Assembly: GCA_037974665.1 (NCBI GenBank)
Contig: CM075767.1
Coordinates: forward strand, 18,616,840-18,680,839
Source of the DNA: Ehretia macrophylla
Taxonomy: Eukaryota > Streptophyta > Magnoliopsida > Boraginales > Ehretiaceae
Length of the DNA stretch: 64,000 nt
Direction: 5' to 3'
Shown here: positions 1 through 10,740 of the stretch, in pieces
How the letters are laid out: the number at the start of each line of letters is the position of its first letter
Numbering within the stretch: the stretch's first letter is position 1
Translations under genes and position numbers: made by a program
Notes under the pieces: generated by a model
Told to the model about the DNA's origin: nothing
What the model saw: only the letters and a program-made list of their open reading frames with translations
Databases searched by the model: none

Positions 1-633
1 GAGCCTCATCAACAAAGTCAGTAGGGAAATGTTGACAATCGATTCCCTCAACAGCAATATCAGAGGCCACAAAATAATAACCCTCCTGGTTACTACCCAG
101 TCCAACAAGACAATCCGTTCAAAACACAACGGAACAATGTCCCAACTCTTCCTCCTGCACAGTCATCATCTGATGACAAATTTGACAAACTTATGCAAAT
201 GTTCCAATTTCAACAACAGCCTATTGTTAAACTTGAAGGACAAATCAGGCAGATGTCCCAAACTTTAAGTAAGAGAGATGAGGGTAAGCTTCTATCTCAG
301 ACCGTGGTAAATCCACGAGGACGGTGTAGTACTGTCCAAACTGAGACAGTACAAGAATAGGCCAAGGTTGTAGTTACCCTTAGGAGTGGGAAAACCATTG
401 ATAACCAAGTTAGAGAAAAGGTTAGGGATGTTCCAGATGAAATTGAGAAATTAGAGGAATCTGAGATTGAGGTTTTAAGCAAAGATGTTCAAGACTGCCG
501 TAGGAATAACAACCTAACGGTGGAACCTATAGTTAAACCATCCTCACGAGCACTTTTTCCCATAGCTCTGTCCCATCCAAAGCCGACCGATGATCTTAAA
601 CAACTCAAGGTCTTAAAATCTGAAAGCTATTAA
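1..633 (+). pseudogene. gag C-terminal part of element A
   Basis: Frame 1 from the first base reads a Gln/Asn/Pro-rich low-complexity segment (for example FPQQQYQRPQNNNPPGYYP) followed by a region containing KLEGQIRQMSQ and VVTLRSGKTI. Such tails are usual between the gag domain and the protease in Athila-like polyproteins. In-frame stops occur at 22-24, 358-360 and 631-633. The capsid-like gag core is not in the window. The 79-codon ORF at 29-268 in another frame is a shadow of this segment. Confidence 0.7.
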
Positions 634-640
634 GATCAAT

Positions 641-1546
641 TTGCCATTAATTGAGGTAATACAACAGATTCCAGCATATACCAAATTTTTGAAGGATTTG
701 TGTGTGAAAAAGAGACGGACCAACTCCATTCCTAAGAAGGTCCATCTTACTGAAAAGGTTAGCAATATCTGCACTAGAGGACTGCCTCGAAAGTGCAGTG
801 ACCCAAGAGGTTTCACCATTCCATTCTTAATTAATGACCAACGCATAGAAAATGCCTTGTTAGACTTAGGATCTAGTGTTAACCTCATCCCTCATACAGT
901 CTACCAAAGGTTAGGTCTTGGAGTGTTAACACTGATTAATGTGACCCTTCAACTGGCAGATAGATCTGAGCGAAGACCTCGAGGTATTGTAGAAGATGTG
1001 ATCGTTAGAGTAGGAGAATTCTTGTTCCCAGTGGACTTCATTGTGTTAAATATGGACTTAGGCCCTGATAAGAAAAATACTACTCCCGTTTTACTAGGCA
1101 GACCATTCCTAGAAATAGCTGATGCTGTTATTTATTGTAGGACGGGTATTATAGAACTAACATTTGGAAACATGAGAACTAAGTTAAGGGTTGCTGATGC
1201 AGCCAACAAATTGAATCAAGATGAAGAAGAAGAATGCTTCTATGTTGATACCATTAACTCATGTATAGATGAGTTTGCCGAATCGATTCTAACTCTTAAT
1301 CAAAAAATAGCCGAGTTAGAACGACTTTTGTATGAATGCGATATTTCTCCTGAAATAGTCGCCTCCGCTTCCATTGTTGTTGATCCAAATAAGGACAATC
1401 AAGTGACAACTCATTTCCCTAAAGTTTCAGACTGCCCTACAATTGAATCCCTACTAGTTTTAGAACTCAAAACTTTGCCCCAGCATCTTAAATATGCCTA
1501 CTCAGGACCTGATGAGACTCTTCCAGTCATCATGCCTCAGATTTGA
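641..1546 (+). pseudogene. aspartic protease region of element A
   Basis: About 300 codons read without a stop. Residues ~65-80 hold the retropepsin active-site signature DLGSSVNLIP (a variant of the common DLGASV of plant gypsy elements), and LLGRPFLEIADAVI about 75 residues on is the second conserved protease block. The enzyme would cut the Gag-Pol polyprotein. The C-terminal half is the usual linker to RT. The frame ends at a stop just before the RT reading, which continues in a different frame at 1543, so this is a fragment of a larger polyprotein; its ATG is probably not a natural start. Confidence 0.8.
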
Positions 1547-3020
1547 CTCCCGAGCATGAAGACAGACTGTTAAAGGTCTTAAGTACCCATAAACAGGTGA
1601 TAGGTTGGACGATTTCTAACTTGAAAGGCATTGATCCCTCTGTGTGTATGCATAAAATTTATCTCGAGGAAGGAGTTACTCCTTCTCGAGAATTTCAGAG
1701 AAGACTAAACCCAAAGATGGGTGATGTCGTCCACAAGGAGATCATTAAGTTGCTTGATGCGGGTACTATATACCCAATTTCTGATAGTCCATGGGTAAGT
1801 CCGGTATAAGTGGTACCGAAGAAATCTGGGATTACTGTGGTTCCGAATGATAAAGGTGAGCTAATTTCTACACGTACCACAATAGGATGGCGTGTATGCA
1901 TTGACTATAGAAAGCTCAATTCCAAAACAAGGAAAAACCACTTCCCTTTACCCTTCCTTGACCAAGTCCTAGATAGAATAGCCAGACAAAGTTACTACTG
2001 CTTTCTGGATGGGTATTCAGGATATAACCAAATCCCAGTCTTTCTTGAAAATCAGGAAAAACTACATTCACATGCCCTTATAGGACCTTTGCATTCCGAC
2101 GCATGCCTTTCGGTCTTTGCAATACTCCTGCGACGTTTCAAAGATGTGTGATGGCTCTCTTTTCAGACATGATCGAAAAGTTCCTGGAAGTCTTCATGGA
2201 TGACTTCTCAGTATTTGGAACTACATTCGACGAGTGTCTCATACACCTTTCTCTAGTACTAGACTGATGCGTTGAAACAAATTTGGTTCTAAGTTGGGAA
2301 AAGAGCCACTTCATGGTTAGGCAAGGTATAGTTCTAGCTCATGTTATTACACGGGATGGAATCCATGTGGACCCAGCCAAAGTCGAGCTAATAGAAAAGC
2401 TGCCCGCACCCAAGACGGTGCGTGATATCCGATCATTCCTTGGTCACGCCGATTTTTATCGACGTTTCATCAAGGATTTCAGTCATATAGCCCGACCACT
2501 CTCTAGTCTTCTTGCAAATGATACTGAGTTCAAATTTGATGACAAGTGCTCAGAAGCTTTTGAGAAACTTAAATCCTTACTATCCTCTACTCTTATCATC
2601 CAACCTCCTGACTACAGTCTCCCCTTTGAGATAATGTACGATGCATCAGACTATGCAGTGGGAGCTCTATTAGGACAGCGTAGGAATAAGCTGCCTACTG
2701 TGATATACTATGCCAACAAAACTTTGGACGATACACTAAAGAACTATACAACCACTGAAAAGGAATTGCTAGGTGTAGTCTTCTCATTGGACAAATTCAG
2801 ATCTTACATCCTAGGATCCAAAGTAATAGAATACACGGACCACGTAGCTTTACGGTATTTACTGACCAAAAAGGATACAAAGCCCCGTTTAATCCGTTGG
2901 CTATTGCTCCTTCAAGAGTTCGACCTTGAGATCAAGGTCAAGAAAGGAAGTAAGAATTCTGTCGCCGATCATTTATCACGTCTTATACGCGATTCTCCTA
3001 TTGACTCTTTGCCTTTCAAA
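1543..3020 (+). pseudogene. reverse transcriptase and RNase H of element A
   Basis: The RT fingers and palm are split over several frames. 1543-1809 ends in SDSPWVSPV and a stop. 1810-2151 carries VVPKKSGITVV, CIDYRKLNSKTRKNHFPLPF and YSGYNQIP before a frameshift. The catalytic VFMDDFSVFG lies in another frame near 2190-2220 and is intact. 2283-3000 gives the thumb and connection ([17 protein letters not shown]) and an RNase H-like region ([54 protein letters not shown]). There is one stop near 2265 and at least two frameshifts. Family assignment is firm; the copy is non-functional. Confidence 0.9.
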
Positions 3021-4344
3021 GACACGTTCCCTGATGAACAACTTTTTGCCATCTCATATAAGACCCCGTGGTATGCCCACTTTGTCAATTATCTGGCTGC
3101 CCAAGAGTTTCCAACTTACTGGGGTAAAAGAGAGAAGGAACGTTTCATGGTACTAGTTAAGTACTTTATATGGGATAATCCCTATCTTTTCAAGATTTGT
3201 GCCGATCAGGTCATTAGGAGATGTGTACCTAAGGAAGAATTTGATAGTATACTCCAATTCTGCTACTCTGAAGCATGTGGTGGACATTTTGGAAGGAAAA
3301 AAACGGCTGCCAAAGTCTTTCAAAGTGGTTTTTTTGGCCCATTCTTTTCAAAGATGCCAAGCAAGTGTGTAAAAATTGCCCACAATGTCAACAAGCTAGC
3401 TCTATCTTAAGAAAGGACATGATGCCCCTTACACCCATCCTCATTTGTGAAATATTCGATGTGTGGGGTATAGACTTCATGGTCCCTTCCCTCATTCCTC
3501 AGGCTATTCTTATATTCTTGTTGGTGTGGACTATGTGTCCAAGTGGGAAGAAGCAGCGGCAATCCGAACCAATGACCACAAAGTTGTGGTCAAGTTCATT
3601 AAAGAAAACATCTTTTCTCGATTCGGGATGCCACGTGTACTTATAAGTGATGGAGGACAGCATTTCCGTCACAGGACACTAGAAGCCTTATTGAGAAAAT
3701 ACTCTATCCACCAAAAGATAGCAACGCCTTACCACCCACAAACAAGTGGGCAAGTGGAGGTATCAAATAGGGAGCTTAAGTCAATTCTTCAGAAAACGGT
3801 TAGTCCCGATCGCAAAGATTGATCAAGTCGTCTGCATGACGCATTCTAGGCCTACCGTACTGCTTTCAAAACTTCTATCGGTATGTCCCTGTATAGATTA
3901 GTATATGGTAAAGCTTACCACCTTCTTGTTGAATTAGAGCATAAAGCCTATTGGGCTATTAAGGCCTTGAACTTTGACTTACAACAGGCATGTGAAGGTA
4001 GGAAGTTGGCGTTGAGTGAACTGGAAGAGCTTCATTTCGAAGCTAATAAGAATGCCAAACGCTACAAAGAGAGAATGAAGAGGATTCATGATAGATCTAT
4101 TTTAAGAAAAACCTTATCTCCTTCTGCTAAAGTTTGGTTGTTTTACTCCAAATTGAAGTTCTTCCCAGGAAAGTTAAGAACAAGATGGGATGGTCCTTAT
4201 GAAGTGCTTAAAGTATATCCTTCTAGAGTTATCTTAATTAAAAATCCCACGGATGGGCATGTCATCACAATCAGTGGACAAAGATTAAAACAGGCATTCA
4301 ATCAAAATATGGTTCCTCATGAAGTTGAATTTGTAGAACTTTAG
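3021..4344 (+). pseudogene. integrase of element A
   Basis: The region encodes a zinc-binding HHCC part ([15 protein letters not shown] near 3273-3320, then [11 protein letters not shown] in a shifted frame). The catalytic core follows: WGIDFM for the first Asp, ISDGGQHF for the second Asp, and TSGQVEVSNRELK with the catalytic Glu, all three kept. The C-terminal module [18 protein letters not shown] sits at about 4175-4225. Frameshifts near 3350 and 3465 and stops near 3820-3850 break the frame. The final stop at 4342-4344 is probably the original end of pol. Confidence 0.88.
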
Positions 4345-4982
4345 GACCTTGCAGGCATTCCATAAATGAGATTCTGCCAAGCTAAAGGCATTACAACTCA
4401 TCACAATCGTCTGGCTGAAGACGTTAAACTTAGCGCTACTAGGAGGCAACCTAGATTTTTAAAATACTTATGTGTGTTTATTTTCCTTTGTCTGTGTGAT
4501 TTTATGATTCCCTTAGTCCTCTATATTTACTTTGTTTATGTATCAATAGATAACTCTTGAACCCCAGAAAATAGGTTAAATGGTCTAGGTAGTTAAATTA
4601 TTTGCTTAATATATTAGTTATTTTCCGTGACCATATTTTTTTGTGATTTCTCCCCTATATATTTGTTTGACTATTTTTATTCTTAGTATAGCTAACTTTT
4701 ATTTTTGCTGTGTTGATGATAATTTGTAAAATGCTGTGTCTACTAATCTTTAATTACAGAATGATACATCTTTTGGCAAAAGTTAGTAGAAAGGCTTTGA
4801 CATCAACATAAAAATGCTTCACATCAGGTGATATCTTTCATTACTACATTTTTCTTTATACCTGATCAACATGCGCTGTAGAGTAAGCAAACCATAGGTT
4901 TGGGGATGTTGCATTTGTCATTACGTTCTTTCTTGCATATTACACTCTCGCTGTCTTACATTGCTATTTGCTTGAGGACAAG
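4345..4982 (+). other. non-coding 3' region of element A, up to the nested insertion
   Basis: No convincing coding frame. It holds the AGGCAA-loop hairpin at 4439-4454, a polypurine-like AGGTTTGGGGATG at about 4896-4908, and the inverted repeat GCTTG-AGGA-CAAGC at 4970-4983. The sequence stops at the chromovirus insertion and continues at 14667. Confidence 0.7.
4439..4454 (+). other. conserved stem-loop after pol, AGGCAA loop (element A)
   Basis: CTAGG, loop AGGCAA, CCTAG forms a perfect 5-bp stem just after the pol stop, preceded by GACGTTAAACTTAGCGCT. Element B has the same loop at the same place with a GGG/CCC stem (41242-41253 on the minus strand). The function is not known to me. Confidence 0.6.
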
Positions 4983-4983
4983 C
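4970..4983 (+). other. inverted repeat GCTTG-AGGA-CAAGC before a PPT-like stretch
   Basis: A perfect 5-bp stem with a 4-base loop. With the chromovirus removed it is followed by AAAGTTTCGGTGTGGAGGTG. A second, imperfect copy of the module lies at 15852-15865 directly before the 3' LTR, and element B has GCTTG-AAGA-CAAGC next to its polypurine tract. Confidence 0.55.
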
Positions 4984-4987
4984 AAAG

Positions 4988-7351
4988 TGTGAAACCCCAC
5001 TTTTCTATCCTGTCTCGTTTTGCGTGCTTTGTCTCGTTTTGCGTGAATTAACCTGTCTGTGTGCTATGTGACTTAGAATGTGGTAATTTTGATATCAATA
5101 CTCTTAGAACATGCTAAATGTGCATTCATGAAATTTTCATTAAAAAACGGAGTCAGAAATTTTATCGTCGATTTTTAGTGAATAGTGACACGTCCGCTAA
5201 AATTTTGAAACTGGTCTTTTTAACCCTTCTAGACCCAGTCCACGGACTTTAATAGACCTGTGTTTGATGAAAATGATTTTAAAATCGGCTTAGGAATTTA
5301 TTAGGGTTTTTACACCAACTTTTGCGAAAATCGAGTTTTAAGCCGACTCGGGTAAAAATTGTTTGATTGTAAAACTTTTTGTCACCTAAAAATAATTTAC
5401 TTGAGCTAGCTTGGGTGTTGAATAATTGTTTTGAACTTTGGTGATCAAGAAAATGCATTTAAAGTCAAGAAAACACAAAAATACTAACTTAAACTAACTT
5501 TGACTTTATTTTAATTGTTGACCAACAAGCTTATATCATCAACACACACTCAACACAACACAAAACACACTCAAAAAACACATAGGAGGCCGATAGGAAG
5601 AAGAGAGAAAAAGAAACAAAAAAACTCAAGCTTTTCAACCAATTTTTTAAAGAAAAACCTAGTTTTTGTCCGTAGAACTTCGTGCCGACTTGGATTCCAC
5701 TTGTTGGCACGCATTCCTAGGCTTATATCGCATCAAAGGTGAGAGAAAAATTCTAGATCTCAAAAGTTGTCTTTTGCATTTTTGCGTATAAATGAAAATT
5801 GAACCGTTAGAATTCTAATCTGATGTTAGATTATTGCTCCTTGCATGCTAGGGATCATTTAGCTGTAATACTACGAGTTTTTATCGGTTGTAGCATAATT
5901 TTTATTTTTTGGGTATTTAAATTTGATTAATTTGTTCAATGTTGATTAAATTGAGTTGTGTTGATCGAAATCGATTGTCGTCGATTTCTAAAAACTTGAT
6001 AATTACGTGGTAGCGCTGTTGTAATGCCGAATTTTCAATTGCATTGTCCGTGTGAAAGTCCGAAAAATTCAGCCTTGACACCTTAGAGTTTGAGGGTTAT
6101 CGGGCATGATTTGGAGGTGTTATGGTGGTTTTCCGAGGGGGCTAATGTAGTTGGTTGAATGGGTGAGTGATAGAAACTGATTTGGCGGTGTTTGGATTAG
6201 TAGAATGTAGTTTATGAATTTTTGAAGTTTAGGCTGTCTTTCTTTAAATTCTTGAACTATGCCTTAGATGATTGGGTAGTGTTTGAGTGATTGAATGGTG
6301 AGTTGTTGATGGGTAAACTAGAGTTTAATTATGTATATAATGCATGTCTGGTTGGATGGCCTACTTTGTCATCCAACTTAGTTATTTGTTGTCTAATTGA
6401 TTATTGATGCTATTATTGATGAATAGATGATTATTGACTGATGATTGATTGATTATTGATGATTGTTATGGAGTCTTGGTATGTGTGTGCCATCTCTCGG
6501 GCAGCGTTGGGCTGTCGGGTTGAAAACGGCTTGACTGCCAGAGGCTACCCCCAACTCGCATGACGGAGGTGTCATGGAGGGAGGGGCTAGTGAGGTACCT
6601 CTGGTGCGTGAGTAATGGGGAGTTATAAGAAGAATGGTTGAGATCGTGATGACGTTTAGAGCTACACCAGCTAGAGTATCCTTTATTGATTGGTCGTATA
6701 GTTATGTGATGATAGTATTTTGATGTTATTGTGTGTTTATTGACTCAAAGGATTAATTCCAAGGAGTTTAGTAAACCTTGCTCGAGATCTACGGATCCTC
6801 ACTGAGCTTATTATCTATAAGCTCACTCTCTATTATTGCATGCTTACAGGTGTTGCAGAGCAAGACTACGGGTACGTGCCTTCTGAGGAGGAAAATGTGC
6901 CTTTTGTGGATGAGTCTTATGTCCCTGAGTCTTATCCGTGATGCTATGTTGCTTACTATCATGTATATTAGCTTAGTAGACTTTTATCTGCTTTGTAATT
7001 CTTATTGCATAAGATGCAGAAAAGATCATGAGTTAGTTTATACTATCTTAGCAGTCTTTCTTTTGCCTTTGTTTAGATTGCTAGGTTGGTATCAATATGG
7101 TTTGTAATGTATATCAAAGTTTAAATGTTATGTTGGAACGGAGGCGTATAACTATGAATGGTTGGTGGAAGGAATGATTATTGTATAATATGGTTGTGTC
7201 GTATGTTGTTATTTGAATTAAGGAGTTGTTGGATGTATGATGTTCTAATGAGGTTGGTTTAGAACCTTGGTATCCTAATTACTGTCGTTATACTGCCGAA
7301 ATTCCGTTTCGTCCTAACTGATTGTAGGTGGGGTCGAGTTGGGGCGTGACA
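4988..7351 (+). repeat. 5' LTR of the chromovirus
   Basis: 2364 bp, TG...CA ends. It contains a purine-rich stretch near 5595-5625, AAAGGTGAG at about 5737-5745 (donor-like), a run of GATTATTGAT-type repeats near 6395-6470, a hairpin at 6804-6824 and an acceptor-like TTACAG at about 6843-6848. The ORFs inside it are repeated in the 3' LTR and are not genes. Confidence 0.95.
6804..6824 (+). other. LTR stem-loop after CCTCACT (5' LTR)
   Basis: GAGCTTAT, loop TATCT, ATAAGCTC: a perfect 8-bp stem directly after CCTCACT. The 3' LTR copy is at 14120-14140 with one G-T wobble. The unrelated-looking LTR at 61001-63414 has a different-sequence stem in the same context (62857-62874). Confidence 0.6.
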
Positions 7352-7357
7352 TTTAAG

Positions 7358-7369
7358 TGGTATCAGAGC
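7358..7369 (+). other. primer-binding site, initiator-Met tRNA
   Basis: TGGTATCAGAGC lies 6 bases after the LTR end and is the exact standard plant initiator-Met primer site for minus-strand priming. Confidence 0.95.
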
Positions 7370-7587
7370 TCATGTTAGTTGTTAGCCGGGGTATTCTCGG
7401 AATGTGGGTAACGGTCTTAGCATGAAAGTATGTATGAAAAGAAAGAAAAGTGAACTATGTATTAAATGATTATGTGATTATGTGATCAATTTGTTTATGA
7501 GTTTTATATGAGTTTGTTGTTTAGGTGTTAATAATTGTTTATAACCTGTTTACGTGCTATAACTGTGCTAACTCTTTGATTAGAAGA

Positions 7588-8880
7588 ATGGCTGGTCAAC
7601 CGAGAACCAGAGGTAGGCCTGAGATGGCTGATGAGACTCCGGGTAACGCGGCACCGGGCCGTGATAGGGGTGATGACCGATTGGGGGCAGCTATGGAGAG
7701 GATTGCTGAGTTAGTGGCTAGTCAGGCAAAATTACTGGCAGGGCAGGCTGCCCAGAATCAGGCTTTACAGGCTCAGCTACTGAATGTGCAGGGTGGAAAC
7801 CACGAGCGTGGTACCCTGAAGGAGTTCTTAGGATATCATCCACCTAGATTTCAGGGGGAACCGGATGATCTGAAGGCGGAAGCGTGGATTAGCAAGTTAG
7901 AGAAGATTTATGATCCACTTGATTATAGTAATGGCAGAGGATCTCTTTTGCCATGTACTTGTTAGAGGATGAGGCAGAGGAATGGTGGCGCACAGTGAGA
8001 ACTAGCTGGGCGACACAGGGTATTCCGTATGTTTAGGGTACCTTCTTGAGAGCTTTTCGGGAGAAGTATGTCTCGAGGATTGCGGGGGAACGGAGAGAGG
8101 CTAAGTTTCTAGCCTTGGTTTAGGGAGATGCTACAGTGGCTCAATATGAGGCCACCTTTACTCGATTGTCCCGGTATGCACCAGAGTATGTGGCAGACGA
8201 GGAGCGGAGGACTCGTAGATTCATGTTGGGGTTGAGGCCCGAGATTCAGGATGTGATGGCACTGAATCGGTATGATATTTTCACTAAGGCCTTTGAGGCA
8301 GCTTCTAGACTAGAGAAGAAGAAGGGGGAACAGCTTGTGTCTAGTCAGCCCAATAAGAGGCCGTATCAGCCATAGTATCAGCAGGGCATGTATAGGCCTC
8401 CTGTACAGCAGGTTGGGTATAGGCCACCAGAACAGCAGGGTTCTTTTAGGCCACGGGGTCAGCAGAGTTACTATCGGCCTCAGTTTCAGCAGGGGCCATA
8501 TCAGGTTCAGACTCAGTACAGGCCAGCCCAGTCACAGGGTCAGTACAGGCCTAGTATGGTGAGACCTCAGCAGCAAGCTATTTCAGCTGCTTCTTCAGCT
8601 TCTGGTTCTTCCAGGGGCAGTGTTAGTGCTACATCATCGCAGTGTAATTACTGCAAGCGCCCAGGGCATGTAGAGTTCGACTGCAGGGTAAAGGCAAGAA
8701 CATGTTTGGGTTGTGGTAGCAACCAGCATAGGGTGAAGGATTGCCCTAGGCATTCGAGGACTGAGGGTCGGACAGCGACTCAGGGTTATCAAGGCCAACC
8801 TGCGGCCAGTGCACCTCAGCAACAGCGGGTTCAGGCTCGAGCCTACGCAGTTGACTTAGAGGAGATGCTTGAGGAGACTG
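7588..8880 (+). pseudogene. gag of the chromovirus
   Basis: The likely start is the ATG at 7588 (MAGQPRTRGRPEMADE), the usual basic opening of chromovirus Gag; the track start at 7525 is less likely. It reads a coiled-coil-like segment, then the gag core (ERGTLKEFLGYHPPRFQGEP; ATVAQYEATFTRLSRYAPEY). A frameshift near 7935 and stops near 8034, 8121 and 8373 break it. After a Gln/Tyr/Pro-rich tandem region (8375-8580) come two zinc knuckles of the CX2CX4HX4C type at about 8641-8682 (CNYCKRPGHVEFDC) and 8703-8745 (CLGCGSNQHRVKDC), for RNA packaging. Confidence 0.9.
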
Positions 8881-9200
8881 CAGTTGTGGAAGGTAACTTC
8901 CTTATACTTGATCAACTTGTTAAAGTGTTGATTGATTCTGGTGCTACGCATTCTTTCATTACTCCTGCTTGTGTGCAACGTGTTAATTTGCAACCAGAAA
9001 GATTGCTTTATGTGGTTGAAATTAGTACCTCTTTGACTGATAAGTATGTGACTAGCCTAGTTTGTAAAGATTGCATAATACATGTTAAGGGGCATAATTT
9101 CCTTCGGACCTTATCTTATTTCCTATTCGGGGGTATGATGTTATCTTGGGAATGGATTGGCTTTCTAAGTATGATGCCCAGTTAAACTGTAGAACCAAGG
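8860..9200 (+). pseudogene. protease of the chromovirus
   Basis: VKVLIDSGATHSFI at about 8920-8960 is the retropepsin active site with its catalytic Asp kept. The downstream block [14 protein letters not shown] at 9146-9190 is in another frame, so there is a frameshift near 9100-9140. This is the middle of a Gag-Pol polyprotein and has no start of its own. Confidence 0.88.
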
Positions 9201-10727
9201 TCGTACAGTTTCGTTTGCTAGATCAGCCAGTAGTTGAGGTAGTAGGGAACCGGGGTGCAAAGACGAGTTTTGTTATCTCAGCAACTAAAGCCGTTAAGTT
9301 GGTGAGTAAGGGGTGTTCGGGTTATCTGGCTTATCTGATCAACAAGCCATCTAATAAGTTGCAGCTAGAGGAAGTTCCTATTATTCGGGAATATCCCAAT
9401 GTATTTCCCGAGGAGTTGCCAGGGTTACCGCTAGATAAAGATGTGGAGTTTGTGATTAATCTTATTCCCGGTACTCAACCTATTTCTAAATCGGCGTACC
9501 GGATGGCACCAGCTGAGTTGAAGAAGTTGAAAACTCAGTTGCAGGAGTTATTGGAGAAGGGATTTATTCAGCAGAGTTCTTCACCTTGGGAAGCTCCTAT
9601 TTTATTTGTGAAGAAGAAGGATGGTACCTTGAGATTGTGTATTGATTATCGTGGTTTGAATCAGGTGACCATCAAGAACAAGTATCCTTTGCCACTGATT
9701 GATGAGTTATTTGATCAACTGCAGGGAGCCAAAGTCTACTCTAAATTTGATTTAAGGCAGGGGTATTATCAGCTTCGGATTCGTACGGAGGATGTTCCGA
9801 AGTCTGCCTTCAGGACTCGGTACGGGCATTATGAGTTTGTTGTTATGCCCTTTGGATTAACTAATGCACTGGCAGCATTCATGGATCTTATGCATCAGGT
9901 TTTTCAGCTGTATTTAGACCAGTTCGTGATAATCTTTATTGATGATATCTTGGTATATTCTAAATCTGAATTGGAGCACGAGCAACATCTACGGCTTGTC
10001 TTACAGAAGCTGCAGGAGCATCAGTTTTTTGGCAAGTTCAGCAAATGTGAATTTTGGCTGCAACGCATATATTTTATTGGCCATGTTATTACACAGAGCG
10101 GTATTTCTGTAGATCTCACTAAGATTGAGGTGGTGATGTCTTGGAAACAGCCAGAGAATGTTTCAGAGGTTCATAGCTTTCTTGGCTTGGCGGGTTATTA
10201 TCGTAGGTTTGTTGAAGATTTCTCAAAGATTGCAGGGCCACTTTCTCAGTTGACTCAGAAACGGACTATCTTTGTTTGGGATGAGAAGTGTGAGAGTAGG
10301 TTTCAGGAGTTGAAAAAGTGGTTGACTACTGCTCCAGTACTTGCTCTACCAGAGGGGACCGATAATATGGTCATTTACAGCGATGCATCCAAGGAGGGCT
10401 TGGGATGTGTTCTTATGCAGGATGGCCGAGTTATTGCCTATGCTTCCAGAAAGTTGAAGCCTTATGAGGTGAATTATCCGACTCATGATCTTGAGTTGGA
10501 AGTAGTTGTCTTCGCACTGAAGAAGTGGCGTCATTATCTGTGGGGCAGTAAGTTCGAGATTTTCACTGATCATAGCAGAAAGAGTTGAATATGCTCCAAC
10601 GGAGGTGGATTGAGCTTCTTGGAGATTATAATTGTTCTATCAATTATTTGTCTGGCAAGGCAAATGTTGTAGCAGATGCTCTTAGTCGTAAGGCGAGTAT
10701 TTCTTGTTTAGCTGTCAAGAAGTGGTA
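9146..10727 (+). pseudogene. reverse transcriptase and RNase H of the chromovirus
   Basis: A 480-codon open stretch covers most of [40 protein letters not shown] is followed by [34 protein letters not shown] and the catalytic FIDD (9935-9946, intact). Then come [22 protein letters not shown] and the RNase H part ([46 protein letters not shown]). A small deletion after FTDH at about 10570 shifts the frame, and a stop near 10726-10728 follows [10 protein letters not shown]. One of the better preserved RT cores in the window. Confidence 0.93.
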
Positions 10728-10740
10728 GATTCTTGAGGAA

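Larger units (their letters stand above)
1..4987 (+). mobile_element. Athila-like Ty3/gypsy retrotransposon A, left visible part
   Basis: This is the internal region of a Ty3/gypsy element in gag, protease, RT, RNase H, integrase order. The RT wording (FPLPFLDQVLDR, GYSGYNQIP, VFMDDFSVFG) is typical of the Athila side of plant gypsy elements. The 5' LTR, primer site and most of gag lie before the window. The element is interrupted after position 4987 by a complete chromovirus and resumes at 14667, where its 3' LTR is found. All coding domains carry stops or frameshifts, so the copy is dead. Lineage is assigned from motif recognition only. Confidence 0.88.

Noticed and set aside
29..268. 79-codon + ORF at the window start
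   Set aside because: It is out of frame with the gag tail read in frame 1 over the same bases.
5515..5742. 75-codon ORF with basic sequence
   Set aside because: It lies inside an LTR and recurs at 12822-13037 in the partner LTR; no protein family seen.
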